A DNA stretch of 64,000 nucleotides from positions 160,477 through 224,476 of the forward strand of contig NZ_BMML01000015.1 of the NCBI RefSeq assembly GCF_014645815.1, written 5' to 3'. This DNA is from Streptomyces fuscichromogenes (GTDB taxonomy: Bacteria > Actinomycetota > Actinomycetes > Streptomycetales > Streptomycetaceae). The notes below the pieces were generated by a model that was not told the DNA's origin, searched no databases, and worked only from the letters and a program-made list of their open reading frames with translations. The translations under genes and the position numbers were made by a program. The first letter of the stretch is position 1, and each line of letters begins with the position of its first letter. Below are positions 17,356 through 26,381 of this stretch, one piece after another.

Positions 17356-18476
17356 CCGAGTCCTCGTGGCGCAGCGTGAACGTCTTCCATCACGACGGCG
17401 ACCGCACCGGTCTGCTGCTCGACGCCGTCCGCCCGTTCATCGCGAGGGTGGCCCCCGCGGTGTCCGGGGTGTACTTCCAGCCGCACTGGCGGCGCGGCCC
17501 GCACGTCCGCATCCCGGTCCGGGCGAGCGAGGAGGCCTTCGAGGACGCCGTCCGGCCGGCCGTCGCCGACGTGCTGGAGGAGTACCTGCGGGCGTGTCCG
17601 TCCACCGTCGTCCTGGACGAGCGGGAGGCATACGCGGAGCACCTCCGGCTCGCCGAGCAGGAACGCGAACGCGGACCGCTGACCCCCTGGGCGCCCGACA
17701 ACACCGTCGAGATCGCGCCCCACGACCAGCGGCTGCACGTGCTCGGCGGGACGGCCGCGGCGGACCTGCTCGCCGGCTACTACGCCGACACCAACGACGT
17801 CGTGTTCGACATCCTCGACTGGGCCCGGGGCGGCGGCTCCAGGATGGCGCTCGCGGTCGACCTGTTCATCGCGGCGGCGAACCGGTTCCTGCCGCCGGTC
17901 ACCTACGGCTACCTCTCCTTCCGCGGTCACGCCGACGCGTTCCTGGCGAAGTCGCCGGACGGCCTGCGCGCCCGGTTCGACCGGGTCTACGAGGCCAACG
18001 CCGAGCTCTTCCGGCGCCGGGTCGCCGAGATCACCGCGGCCGACGACCACCACGACGTGATCCGGTTCGGCGGCCTTCTGGACAGCCTGCTCCGTTACCG
18101 GAACCAGGCCAACGAGCTGATCGTCTCCGGTGAGCTGGTGCTCGACACCGACGAGAACGGCGGCCCGCAGGAGTGGGGGTCGACCTGGAGCGCCTGGTCG
18201 GACCGCAGCCCGTTCCACCGGGTGCTCGGCGGCCACCGGGCGGCGGCCGACCAACTCGGTGACTGGAACGCCTTCCAGCAGTACCGGATCGTCCTCAACT
18301 GGCTGTACCTCAACATGTACCGGCTCGGCATCGGCGAGCTGGAACGCAACCTCGTCTGCCATGTGGTCTCCCGCGCCGTCGAGGACGTGCACGGAGTGAC
18401 CGCCATGGACCGCATCCAGGACCTGATCGGCTTCGTCGACAACGGCGGCCGCCTGGAGAGGGGAGAGCGCGCATGA
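17352..18476 (+). CDS. SpaB_C/thiopep_ocin-domain protein, set 2; candidate pyridine synthase
   Basis: A 374-residue second member of the thiopep_ocin/SpaB_C family (N-terminus WRSVNVFHHDGDR; VYFQPHWRRGPHVRIPV carries the conserved W..GPH.R motif). It is longer than the protein at 10530 and close to the size of TbtD/NosO/TclM enzymes, which join two dehydroalanines in a formal [4+2] cycloaddition to form the central pyridine and release the leader. It could equally be the elimination partner of the glutamylation protein just upstream, with which it overlaps by 4 bases. The two roles share a fold and cannot be separated by eye. The ATG at 17352 is supported by GAAGAGAG upstream. Confidence 0.8.
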   Translation: MTESSWRSVNVFHHDGDRTGLLLDAVRPFIARVAPAVSGVYFQPHWRRGPHVRIPVRASEEAFEDAVRPAVADVLEEYLRACPSTVVLDEREAYAEHLRLAEQERERGPLTPWAPDNTVEIAPHDQRLHVLGGTAAADLLAGYYADTNDVVFDILDWARGGGSRMALAVDLFIAAANRFLPPVTYGYLSFRGHADAFLAKSPDGLRARFDRVYEANAELFRRRVAEITAADDHHDVIRFGGLLDSLLRYRNQANELIVSGELVLDTDENGGPQEWGSTWSAWSDRSPFHRVLGGHRAAADQLGDWNAFQQYRIVLNWLYLNMYRLGIGELERNLVCHVVSRAVEDVHGVTAMDRIQDLIGFVDNGGRLERGERA

Positions 18477-19489
18477 GCCACGCCGTCACCGTCAGCGAAC
18501 TCGTCAAGCGCTACCACCCGCACGCGCCGGCCGCCGTGGACGGTCTGAGCTTCACGGTCGAGCGGGGCGAGGTCTTCGGCCTGCTCGGCCCGAACGGGGC
18601 CGGCAAGTCCACCACCGTCGGTGTGCTGACCACCCGGATGCTGCCGACCTCGGGCCGCTGCCTCCTCTTCGGCACGGACGTGGTGGCCCGGCCCGCCAGG
18701 GCGAAGCGCCTGCTCGCGGTCGTGCCGCAACGCCAGAACCTGGACCGCTCCCTCGACGTACGGCAGAACCTGCTCTTCCACGCCCGCTACCACGGCGTCG
18801 GCCGCGACGAACGGGTGCGCCGGGCCGCCGAGTTGCTCGACCTGATGGGGCTCACCGACCAGGCCGGCCAACGGGTCGAACGGCTCTCCGGCGGCCAGGC
18901 GCAGCGGGTCGTCATCGCGCGGGCGCTGATGCACGCGCCCCGGGTGCTGTTCCTGGACGAGCCCTCGACCGGTCTGGATCCCCAGTCCCGCCTGTTCCTG
19001 CACCACCGCATCCGCGAACTGCGCGAGCGCGGTGTCACCGTGGTGCTCACCACGCACGACATGGAGGAGGCCGAGGACCTCTGCGACCGCGTCGGCATCG
19101 TGGACCACGGCAGGCTGCTCGCGCTGGACACACCGCGCGCCCTGACCGAGGCGCTGCCCGGCGGCACCACGATCACCGCGCAGGTCCGCGGCACGGACCC
19201 GCCGACCGAGAAGGCCGAGGAGGCCGCGGAGGCCGCGGAGATCGTCGCGGCGCTGGCGGAGCTGCCCGGCGCCGACTCCGCCGAGCAGGGTCCGCCGGCC
19301 CGCGGAACCGGCGCCGCGGCGGCCGCCGAACGGTGTTTCCGGCTACGCACCCACAAGGATCCGTCGGTCCTGCTGCCGGACGTACTGCGCGTCCTGGCGG
19401 ACCACGGGGCCGAGCCGGTCGGGCTGTCGACGGCCCGGCCCAGCCTCCAGGACGTCTTCATCAGCCTGACCGGAAGGGAGCTGCGGTGA
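18473..19489 (+). CDS. ABC exporter ATP-binding protein
   Basis: A 338-residue ATPase of the drug-export (DrrA/CcmA-like) type. Walker A GPNGAGKST, signature LSGGQAQRV, Walker B VLFLDEPSTGLDP and the H-loop TTHDMEEAE are all intact. A C-terminal extension of about 100 residues with an Ala/Glu-rich linker ends in LQDVFISLTGREL, normal for DrrA-type proteins. It overlaps the preceding maturation gene as ATGA and the permease gene as GTGA, placing it at the end of the maturation operon. It probably powers export of, or immunity to, the finished peptide. Confidence 0.93.
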   Translation: MSHAVTVSELVKRYHPHAPAAVDGLSFTVERGEVFGLLGPNGAGKSTTVGVLTTRMLPTSGRCLLFGTDVVARPARAKRLLAVVPQRQNLDRSLDVRQNLLFHARYHGVGRDERVRRAAELLDLMGLTDQAGQRVERLSGGQAQRVVIARALMHAPRVLFLDEPSTGLDPQSRLFLHHRIRELRERGVTVVLTTHDMEEAEDLCDRVGIVDHGRLLALDTPRALTEALPGGTTITAQVRGTDPPTEKAEEAAEAAEIVAALAELPGADSAEQGPPARGTGAAAAAERCFRLRTHKDPSVLLPDVLRVLADHGAEPVGLSTARPSLQDVFISLTGRELR

Positions 19490-20346
19490 CCACCCGCACC
19501 GAAACCGCCGACCTGGACGTGCCGGACCCGGACCCGGACACCGGAGACGCCGATCCGGGACCGTCGCGGCACGCGGGTCCCGTGACGCGGACCTTCCTCG
19601 CGGTCCTGTGGCGCGACCTGTTCACCACGGCCCGGCGGCCGGCCCCGTTCCTCGTACAGGTGATCGTCCAGCCGCTGCTGCTGTTCTTCGTCTTCGGCAA
19701 GGTGCTCGGGGTGGCCGGTTACACCCACGGTGACTTCGGCGAGGCACTGCTGCCCGGCGTCATGGCGCTCAACGCGTTCCTCGTCTCCCTGCAGAACACC
19801 GCGATGCCGCTGATCATGGACTTCTCGTGGTCCGGCGAGATCGAGGACCGGTTGCTCGCCCCTCTGCCGGGGTCCCTGGTCGCCGTGGCCAAGCTGGTGT
19901 TCGGCACGCTGTGCGGCCTGTTCGCCGGTCTCGTCATGGCACCGATCGGGTTCCTCGTGCTCGGCACCGCGGCCTGGCCGGCCACGGCCTGGCCGGGCGT
20001 GCTGCTCGTCCTCCTGCTCGGCTCGGCGACCGGCGCCGGTGTCGGACTGGCACTCGGCACGATCGTCTCGCCGGAACGCATCAGCGTCACCTTCTCCCTG
20101 GTCCTGGCCCCGCTGACGTTCACCGGATCCGTCCAGTACCCGTGGTCGTCCCTCGGCCACCTGAGGTGGTTCCAGGTGGTGTCCGCGGCCAACCCGCTGA
20201 CCTACGTCAGCGAGGGCCTGCGCGCCGCGACCCTGCCCGGCCTGCGGGTGATCCCGCTGGGGACGGACATCCTGGTGCTGGTGTTCGCCCTGCTGGCCGC
20301 CGCGGCGATCGGCATCAGGGGATTCATGTCCCGCGCGCTCGGCTAG
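19486..20346 (+). CDS. ABC-2 type exporter permease
   Basis: A 286-residue membrane protein with about six hydrophobic segments, starting after an acidic, proline-rich cytoplasmic N-terminus (residues 1-30). It has the ABC2_membrane layout, including FTGSVQYPWSSL between segments 4 and 5. It pairs with the ATPase at 18473 through a 4-base overlap. Together they form a DrrAB-like exporter for the cluster product. The last gene of the forward operon ends 26 bases before the convergent regulator, leaving little room for a terminator. Confidence 0.9.
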   Translation: MTTRTETADLDVPDPDPDTGDADPGPSRHAGPVTRTFLAVLWRDLFTTARRPAPFLVQVIVQPLLLFFVFGKVLGVAGYTHGDFGEALLPGVMALNAFLVSLQNTAMPLIMDFSWSGEIEDRLLAPLPGSLVAVAKLVFGTLCGLFAGLVMAPIGFLVLGTAAWPATAWPGVLLVLLLGSATGAGVGLALGTIVSPERISVTFSLVLAPLTFTGSVQYPWSSLGHLRWFQVVSAANPLTYVSEGLRAATLPGLRVIPLGTDILVLVFALLAAAAIGIRGFMSRALG

Positions 20347-20372
20347 CGCCGGTCGCCGACAGCGGCAGCAGG

Positions 20373-23300
20373 TCAGGTGCGGGCCAGCATCCCCCGTTCG
20401 TACGCGGCGACGAGGTCCAGTCTGGAACGACAGCCCGTCTTCGCGAACAGCCTGGTGAGATGGCGCTCCACACTCTTCTCGCTGAACCGGATGGCGGCGG
20501 CGATCTGTCTGTTGGTCATGCCCTGGAGGATCAGCTCGATGATGCGCACCTCGACCTCCGTGCTGGAACGTGAGCTCGTCGTGCGCCGTGGCAGGGTCAC
20601 GCCGCGCGTGCGGGCGAGCGACCTGACGTAGGTACGCAGCCCGGTGTCGCCCAGCTGCCCGGCGATCTCGTCGGCGGTGCCGAGCCACGGCCGGGTGTCG
20701 TCCGCGGTGCGCGCGGCGACCAGGCACGCGGTCGCGAGTTCGGTCAGGTGGCCCCGTGCCCGCAGCGCGGCGGCCGCCGCCTGGGCGGCGGGAAACGAGT
20801 TCTGCGCCATCGCGGTCACCAGGAGTTCGGTGACGCAGGGTTCGGGCCGGTCGGAGTGACCGCGCCAGGCCCTGGCCGCCCCCTGGATCTCCGCCAGGCC
20901 CGCGCGGTCGCCGAGGGTTGTGGCCAGGAACGCGTGCCGGATGATCAGCAGGTGCAGTCCCGTGGTGTCACCGGCCGCGGCGGCTCGTACGGCGGTCCGG
21001 CAGGCGCGTCGGCCGAACGCGAGCGCCGCGTCGGGCCGGCCCCGGCGTTGCAGCAGGCCCATCTCGACCCAGCCGCGGACGGCGGGAAACGCACCGCGCC
21101 GGTCCGGGTCGCCCAACCAGCTCTCGGCGAGGCCGGGATCGTCCCTGCGTTCGCACATCTCCGCGGCGAGCAGCCGCGCCAGCTCATGGACGGGTGTGGC
21201 CGCCGGGCAGGTCGCCACCAGCGTCCGCGCGGCGGACAGGGCGTCGTCCCACCGTCCGCGTCGGTAGCCGTCGACGATCCGCCGGTACAGCACGAGCGGA
21301 CCGCGCTCGGGTGTGCCGTACGCCGGTCCGAGCACCGCCCTGAACACACCGATCGGGTCGAACCAGCCGTCCGGCTGCGGAGCCGCCAGCGGATGGTGCG
21401 TCCCGCCCAGGGGCGCCAGCGCGTACGCCAGCTCCGCGACCCCGAAGGGCTCGTTCGCCCCGAACCACCGACCGACGATTGACCCGGCCGACGTACGACC
21501 GAAGGCCGACACGACGGGCGTATCACCGGCGCCTGTGGGCGAGGCGGCGTCTGTGGGCGAGGCGGCGTCTGTGGGTAAGGCGGCGTCTGTGGGCGAGGCG
21601 GCGCCTGTGGGTAAGGCGGCGCCCGTGGGCAAGGCCGCACCCGCGGGCGACGTGGCGTCTGTGGGCGAGGCGGCGCCCGCGGGCGAGGTGGCGCCCGCGG
21701 GCGAGGTGGCGCCCGCGGGCGAGGTGGCGCCCGCGGGCAAGGTGGCACCTGTGGGTAAGGCGGCGCCTGCGGGTAAGGCGGCGCCTATGGGCGAGGCGGC
21801 GCCCGCGGGCGAGGCGGCGCCTGTGGGTAAGGCGGCGCCCGTGGGCGAGGCCGCGCCCGTGGGCGAGGTGGTGCCTGCGGCCAAGGCCGTCCCCCTCGGC
21901 AAGGGGGCGCCCGTGTGCAGCGCCGCCAGGCAGGTCGCGGCGCTCAGCACGCCGGGGGTGGCGGTGCTGGCCGGCTCGCCGCCGGTGCGCGCCGCCTCGG
22001 TGAGTACCTTGCCCAGCCAGTCGTACCGGCCGATCCGTACCAGCTCGCGCAGCAGGTCGTCGAGCAGGCGCGGGTGGTCGGCGGCCGCGCAGTGGGCGAG
22101 TGCCGCTCGGTGCCACCGCGCGGCCAGCGGCGGGTTCACCGGGCGTATCCGGTGGGCCGCGCGTTCCAGCAGCGCGGCCGCGTCGATGTCGCCGACGTCC
22201 ACGGCGCCCGCCGCGGCCAGGTGGTCGGCGAGCGGGAGCAGGACGTGGCCGAGGCTCGGGCCACGGGCGGCGAGATGCCGTGCGAAGGCCAGGTGCAGCG
22301 CGCGCAGCCGGTCCCCGCCGACCGCGTCGATCGCGGCCGCGCCGAGTGCCGGACAGGCGAGGGTGAGGATCCCGTCCGGGGTGCACAGCAGGGCGCCGAC
22401 GGCGGTGAACTCGTCGACCGCGCGGCCGCACGCGGCCAGCTCACCGTCGACGGCGGAGGCGAAGACGGCGAGGTCGTCCATGCCGAACCACTCCGAGTCC
22501 GCGATCAGCGCGAGCAGCCGTAGGCCGAAGGCGTGGGTCCGCTCGACGAGCCCGACGAGCCAGTGGCCGGCCGGGAGCGCGATCGGCGCGTCCGGATCGG
22601 CCAGACACAGGGCGCCGCCGACGTCGGTGAGCCGGCCCTGGCTCCTGAGCAGGTCGCACAGGGCCAGCACCGCGCCCGGGTTCCCGGCCAGTGAGCCGAG
22701 CGCCGCCTGGATCGCCGGCACCACCGCCGGGTCGGGCCGGTGCCGGGTCGCGGCGGCGACCAGTTCACCGATGTGCCGATCGCCCAGTGGCCCGAGTTCG
22801 ACGATCTGACCGGCCGCTTCGCCGAAGGCGGTCAGTTCGAGCGCGACGCCCTCGTCGTCGCAGGCGACGACCACGGTGCACCCGGCCCGCAGCGCCGCGG
22901 ACGCCGTGGCGACGACCGTGGCCGGAGCCGCGTCGACGTCGTCGAACAGCACGACCGCCGCGGCCCCGCCGCGGAAGCTCTCGAACAGCCGCTGGAGCTG
23001 GTGGAAAAGCCTGCCGCGCGCGGCGGGCGCATCGTAGTTCGCGGGTGTGCACAGCTGGTTGACGGTGGCCAGCGCGGTCGCCAGCCGGGACCCGCCGATG
23101 TCGGCGAACCGCACGCGGAGCGCTCTCAGCACGGCCTGCGCCCCGAACAGGTCCCAGCTCTCCCCCGCGGCCGAGGACAGTTCGACGGTGATGGTCCTGA
23201 CGTCGCGGTCCCGGCACCCGGACGCCACCTCGTCGAGCAGCGCGGACTTGCCCGCCCCGCGTGGTCCGCGCACCACGATCGGTACCGGCCTGCCCACCTG

Positions 23301-23375
23301 GCCGCCGATCGCCTCCAGTTCCTTCTGTCTGCCGATCAACTCGTGTCGGCTGGTCAAGCCGCTCTCCCGAGCCAA
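20373..23375 (-). CDS. Large LuxR-family regulator with ATPase domain and hexapeptide-repeat insert
   Basis: A 1000-residue regulator with an N-terminal AAA/STAND-type ATPase, a helical TPR-like middle and a C-terminal LuxR HTH. The Walker A motif RGPRGAGKSALL (about 36-47) and a Walker B AAVVLFDDVD are intact. The HTH reads MTNRQIAAAIRFSEKSVERHLTRLF near residue 960. An unusual insert of about 19 hexapeptides (GAASPT/GATSPA/GAALPT) separates the two halves. The start is TTG at 23375, supported by GAGGAGGAG five bases upstream; there is no better in-frame ATG. It is convergent with the export genes and divergent from the second ABC operon, so it probably regulates the cluster. Confidence 0.88.
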   Translation of the reverse strand: MARESGLTSRHELIGRQKELEAIGGQVGRPVPIVVRGPRGAGKSALLDEVASGCRDRDVRTITVELSSAAGESWDLFGAQAVLRALRVRFADIGGSRLATALATVNQLCTPANYDAPAARGRLFHQLQRLFESFRGGAAAVVLFDDVDAAPATVVATASAALRAGCTVVVACDDEGVALELTAFGEAAGQIVELGPLGDRHIGELVAAATRHRPDPAVVPAIQAALGSLAGNPGAVLALCDLLRSQGRLTDVGGALCLADPDAPIALPAGHWLVGLVERTHAFGLRLLALIADSEWFGMDDLAVFASAVDGELAACGRAVDEFTAVGALLCTPDGILTLACPALGAAAIDAVGGDRLRALHLAFARHLAARGPSLGHVLLPLADHLAAAGAVDVGDIDAAALLERAAHRIRPVNPPLAARWHRAALAHCAAADHPRLLDDLLRELVRIGRYDWLGKVLTEAARTGGEPASTATPGVLSAATCLAALHTGAPLPRGTALAAGTTSPTGAASPTGAALPTGAASPAGAASPIGAALPAGAALPTGATLPAGATSPAGATSPAGATSPAGAASPTDATSPAGAALPTGAALPTGAASPTDAALPTDAASPTDAASPTGAGDTPVVSAFGRTSAGSIVGRWFGANEPFGVAELAYALAPLGGTHHPLAAPQPDGWFDPIGVFRAVLGPAYGTPERGPLVLYRRIVDGYRRGRWDDALSAARTLVATCPAATPVHELARLLAAEMCERRDDPGLAESWLGDPDRRGAFPAVRGWVEMGLLQRRGRPDAALAFGRRACRTAVRAAAAGDTTGLHLLIIRHAFLATTLGDRAGLAEIQGAARAWRGHSDRPEPCVTELLVTAMAQNSFPAAQAAAAALRARGHLTELATACLVAARTADDTRPWLGTADEIAGQLGDTGLRTYVRSLARTRGVTLPRRTTSSRSSTEVEVRIIELILQGMTNRQIAAAIRFSEKSVERHLTRLFAKTGCRSRLDLVAAYERGMLART
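21530..21880 (-). repeat. 18-bp coding tandem repeat (about 19 units) inside the LuxR gene
   Basis: About 19 imperfect 18-base units encode GAASPT-like hexapeptides in the regulator at 20373-23375. All units keep the frame. The variants are mostly Thr/Ala at position 6, Ser/Leu at position 4 and Gly/Asp at position 1. It behaves like a minisatellite whose copy number could change without a frameshift. The opposite strand is also open across the tract, a composition effect. Confidence 0.9.
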
Positions 23376-23545
23376 CGCTCCTCCTCGTCACGTGAACAAT
23401 CCGGCGGAAACCCCGCGGTTTCCGCTCCCCCTTCACCTGAGCGCGCGACCGGTCGACCCGTTCGGTCGGACGTGTGGTCGCTCGGCAAAAATCTGTCAAT
23501 GACCTGTGCGCATGCCTAGGGGGTGGCTGCGTGTCGGCGAAGGAG

Positions 23546-23573
23546 TTGACATTTGTCATCTCGGGTCGATGAC
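23546..23573 (+). promoter_or_regulatory. Promoter/operator with GTCATC-N7-GATGAC inverted repeat
   Basis: TTGACA at 23546-23551 is a good -35 element for the ABC/two-component operon. It directly abuts a perfect inverted repeat GTCATC-TCGGGTC-GATGAC (23555-23573), which would cover the spacer and -10 region. A NarL/DesR-type response regulator encoded four genes downstream (26378) is the obvious candidate ligand, which would make the operon autoregulated. This assignment is inferred from position. Confidence 0.5.
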
Positions 23574-23614
23574 GGCGCATCACTAACGTTCAACCGCCCC
23601 CGGACGGGAGTCTG

Positions 23615-24526
23615 GTGAGCATGGCAACGACACAGGCGGTGCTGGCGGCCGAAGGCCTGCGGTACCGGTACGGGGAGACGGTCGCACTGGACGGGGTGGA
23701 CCTGCGGGTCGACCCGGGGGAGTGCGTCGCGCTGCTCGGGCCGAACGGGGCCGGGAAGTCGACGCTGGTGGCGATCGCGGTCGGGCTGCTCACGCCGCAG
23801 CACGGCACCGTGCGGATCCTCGGCGGCGATCCGCGCCGCGCCGCGACCCGCCGGCAACTCGGCGTGGCGCAGCAGACGCTCGGCTTCCCGAACACCCTGA
23901 CCGTGCGGGAGCTGGTGACCGGGGCCGCGGTGCGGGGCGGACTGCGGGCGGCGGCGGCCGGTCCGATCCTGGCCGAGCTCGGGCTGACCGAGCTGGCGCC
24001 CCGGCGCGTGTCGAAGCTCTCCGGCGGCCAGAAGCAGCGTGTGCAGCTCGCGATGGCGCTGGTCACCGAGCCGACCCTGCTGGTGCTCGACGAGCCGACG
24101 GTCGGTCTCGACACGGCGGCCCGGCGGCACTTCTGGCAGATCCTGGCGCGCCGTCGCGCCCAGGGCGCCGCCGTGCTGGTGACCACGCACCTGATCGAGG
24201 AGTCGGCCGCCGTCGCCGACCGCGTGGTGGTGCTGGACCGCGGCCGGATCCTGGCGGACGCGCCGCCGCAGGAGCTGGTGGACCGGCTGCCGGACCGCAC
24301 CGTGACCGCCAGGACCGGCATCGCGTCGGCCGAACTGGAGCGGCTGCCGGGCGTGTTGTCCGTCCGGCGGGAGCACGACCTGACGCGGATCCAGACGCGC
24401 TCGCCCGAGGACCTGCTGCGCGTGCTGCTCGCCCGGGATCCGGGACTGTCCGAGCTGCGGGTGCAGGACGCGGGACTGGAGGAAGCCGTGGTCGCGCTGA
24501 CCGGCGACGAGGAGATGGTGGCGTGA
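23615..24526 (+). CDS. ABC exporter ATP-binding protein of the DesKR-like operon
   Basis: A 303-residue ATPase with intact Walker A (GPNGAGKST), signature (LSGGQKQRV), Walker B (LLVLDEPTVGLDT) and H-loop (TTHLIEES). GGGAG at 23606-23610 supports the GTG at 23615, although the ATG at 23621 (MATTQAVL) is almost as good. It is the first gene of a four-gene operon (ATPase, permease, histidine kinase, response regulator) with 4-base overlaps throughout. Such sets typically sense membrane stress or an antimicrobial peptide and induce the exporter, so this is a likely self-resistance module. Confidence 0.92.
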   Translation: MSMATTQAVLAAEGLRYRYGETVALDGVDLRVDPGECVALLGPNGAGKSTLVAIAVGLLTPQHGTVRILGGDPRRAATRRQLGVAQQTLGFPNTLTVRELVTGAAVRGGLRAAAAGPILAELGLTELAPRRVSKLSGGQKQRVQLAMALVTEPTLLVLDEPTVGLDTAARRHFWQILARRRAQGAAVLVTTHLIEESAAVADRVVVLDRGRILADAPPQELVDRLPDRTVTARTGIASAELERLPGVLSVRREHDLTRIQTRSPEDLLRVLLARDPGLSELRVQDAGLEEAVVALTGDEEMVA

Positions 24527-25269
24527 ACGGGTTGCTGGGACGCGTCTTCGGGGTCGAACTGCGCGACGAACTCAGGGCGATCGTGCGGGAGCCGACCTCG
24601 CTGTTCTTCGGCATCCTCATGCCGGTCGGCCTCTTCGTGCTGTTCAACCTGCTGTACGGGCACGACATCACCCAGGGCCTGTCGGCCGGCACGGCGATGG
24701 TGGCCACGTTCGGCACCTACGGGGTGATCACGGTGGCCGCCCTGCAGCCGGGCATCGGGGTGGCGCAGGACCGGGACCTGGGCTGGCTGCGCATGAAGCG
24801 GGTGTCCGCGGTGCCGATCGGTGTCAGCCTCGCCGCGAAGGCCACCGCCGCCCTTCTCTACGGGGTGGGCGTGCTGGTGCTCATGGGGGTGGCGGCCGCC
24901 GCGTTCGGCACCCTGCACGCCTCGCCCTGGGCGCTGCTGCGGGTGGCGCTGGTGCTGTTGCTGGGCAGCGTCCCGTTCACCCTGCTCAGTGTGGCGGTCG
25001 GGTTCCGGTTCCGCACGGGTGCGGCGACCGCGCTCCTGAACGCGGTGCTGTTCCCGCTGGCGATGCTGTCCGGGCTCTGGATCCCGATCCAGTTCCTGCC
25101 CTCGGTGGTACGGGAGATCGCGAAGTTCCTGCCCACCTACCACCTCGCCCAGCTCGGACTCGCCCAACTGGGCCACGGCACCAGCATGATCCATGTGCTC
25201 GCCCTGCTGGTCACCACGGTGGCGGCGAGCGGTGTCGCCGCGATGTCCTATCGTCATGCGCGGATATGA
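24523..25269 (+). CDS. ABC-2 type exporter permease of the DesKR-like operon
   Basis: A 248-residue membrane protein with six hydrophobic segments and the ABC2 layout (ATALLNAVLFPLAMLSGLWIP before the last loop). The GTG start overlaps the ATPase stop, and its own stop overlaps the kinase ATG. It is the membrane half of the second exporter in this cluster and is only distantly similar to the permease at 19486. The substrate is unknown; the linked two-component system suggests it is induced on demand, unlike the exporter in the biosynthetic operon. Confidence 0.9.
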   Translation: MNGLLGRVFGVELRDELRAIVREPTSLFFGILMPVGLFVLFNLLYGHDITQGLSAGTAMVATFGTYGVITVAALQPGIGVAQDRDLGWLRMKRVSAVPIGVSLAAKATAALLYGVGVLVLMGVAAAAFGTLHASPWALLRVALVLLLGSVPFTLLSVAVGFRFRTGAATALLNAVLFPLAMLSGLWIPIQFLPSVVREIAKFLPTYHLAQLGLAQLGHGTSMIHVLALLVTTVAASGVAAMSYRHARI

Positions 25270-26381
25270 GTACCGTCGACGCTTCTGCTCCCGGGTCCGT
25301 GGCCGAGCGGCTGCGGACCTGGGAGTGGGTCTATCTCGGCTATCTGCTCTTCGTGCTGGCGCAGCCGTACTTCACCCCGGACCGGGCGTGGTGGGAGTGG
25401 CCGCTGGCGTTCTCGGTGTGCGCGATCACGGTCGTGCTGTACGCGCTGGCGCTGCTGCGGGGCCGGTCCTCGCGGCAGATCTGGATCTCGATCGTGCCGA
25501 TGGCCGTGGTCGGCGCGCTGGCGACGCCGTTCAACACCAACGCGAGCGTGCTGTTCATCTACGCGGCCGCCGCCGCGGGCAACACCCTGACGCGGGATGC
25601 CGCGCGGCTGTGGTTCGTCGGCCTGACCGCGCTGGACGGCGTCACCGTCCTGGTGTCGCGGGTACCGATGCCCTACCGGCTGTGGGGATTCGTGCCGCCG
25701 CTCGTGCTGATCTGGGTGATCGGGCTGCTGGAGATCAGGCAGCGCGACCGGCGGCAGGAACAGGAGAACGAGCGGCTGCGCAGCTCGCAGGTCGAGCTGC
25801 TCGCGACCATCACGGAACGCGAACGGATCGCGCGTGACCTGCACGACCTGCTCGGGCATTCGCTGACCGCGGTCGTGATGCGCGCGCAGCTGACCAGGGA
25901 GCTGGTGCTGGCCGACCCGGAGCGGGCGCGCGCCGAGGCCGAGGAGATCGAACGCAACGCGCGGGAGGCGCTGTCCGCGGTGCGCAGCACGGTCACCGGC
26001 TGGCGGCGGACCAGCATCCGCGCCGAGCTGGAGGCGGCGCGGCGGGCGCTGGCCGGGGCCGGGGTGCGGTTGCGGGTGGACTACGACGACCATCTGATCC
26101 TGGTCGCGACGACGGAGCACGAACTGGGGCTGGCGTTGCGGGAGGCGGTGACGAACGTGGCCCGGCACGCACGGGCGTCGGCCTGTCACATCGGAGTGGA
26201 CGCGGACGGTGAACGGGTGCGGTTGGTGATCGCGGACGACGGGATCGGCGGCGACGCCCCGGAGGGCACCGGGCTGACCGGGCTGCGCGAGCGGGTCGCG
26301 AAACTCGGCGGCGCGGTGCGGCGCACCGGGTCGGCCGGTACGACCCTGACCATCACGGTGCCGGTCGAGGTGGCCGGATGA
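25266..26381 (+). CDS. Sensor histidine kinase, DesK/NarX-like (HisKA_3)
   Basis: A 371-residue kinase. The N-terminal half has four to five membrane segments and no large extracellular loop, typical of intramembrane-sensing DesK-like kinases. The dimerisation helix ERERIARDLHDLLGHSLTAV carries the phospho-acceptor His at about residue 193. The catalytic domain has REAVTNVARHA (N box) and ADDGIGG...GTGLTGLRERV (G1/G2). It is coupled to the permease and the response regulator by 4-base overlaps. It probably reports membrane perturbation or the peptide itself to the regulator at 26378. Confidence 0.92.
   Translation: MSTVDASAPGSVAERLRTWEWVYLGYLLFVLAQPYFTPDRAWWEWPLAFSVCAITVVLYALALLRGRSSRQIWISIVPMAVVGALATPFNTNASVLFIYAAAAAGNTLTRDAARLWFVGLTALDGVTVLVSRVPMPYRLWGFVPPLVLIWVIGLLEIRQRDRRQEQENERLRSSQVELLATITERERIARDLHDLLGHSLTAVVMRAQLTRELVLADPERARAEAEEIERNAREALSAVRSTVTGWRRTSIRAELEAARRALAGAGVRLRVDYDDHLILVATTEHELGLALREAVTNVARHARASACHIGVDADGERVRLVIADDGIGGDAPEGTGLTGLRERVAKLGGAVRRTGSAGTTLTITVPVEVAG

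Noticed and set aside
7877..18476. Class I lanthipeptide cluster
   Set aside because: LanB proteins are present, but there is no LanC cyclase, and the YcaO/SagB pairs with a Cys/Ser-only core point to azole peptides.
21530..21880. Possible CRISPR array
   Set aside because: The 18-base units are contiguous, imperfect, without unique spacers, and code in frame for a protein.
21313..22809. 498-codon plus-strand frame across the hexapeptide-repeat tract
   Set aside because: It is the antisense shadow of the LuxR gene; the 18-base repeats keep several frames open and there is no ribosome binding site or family match.
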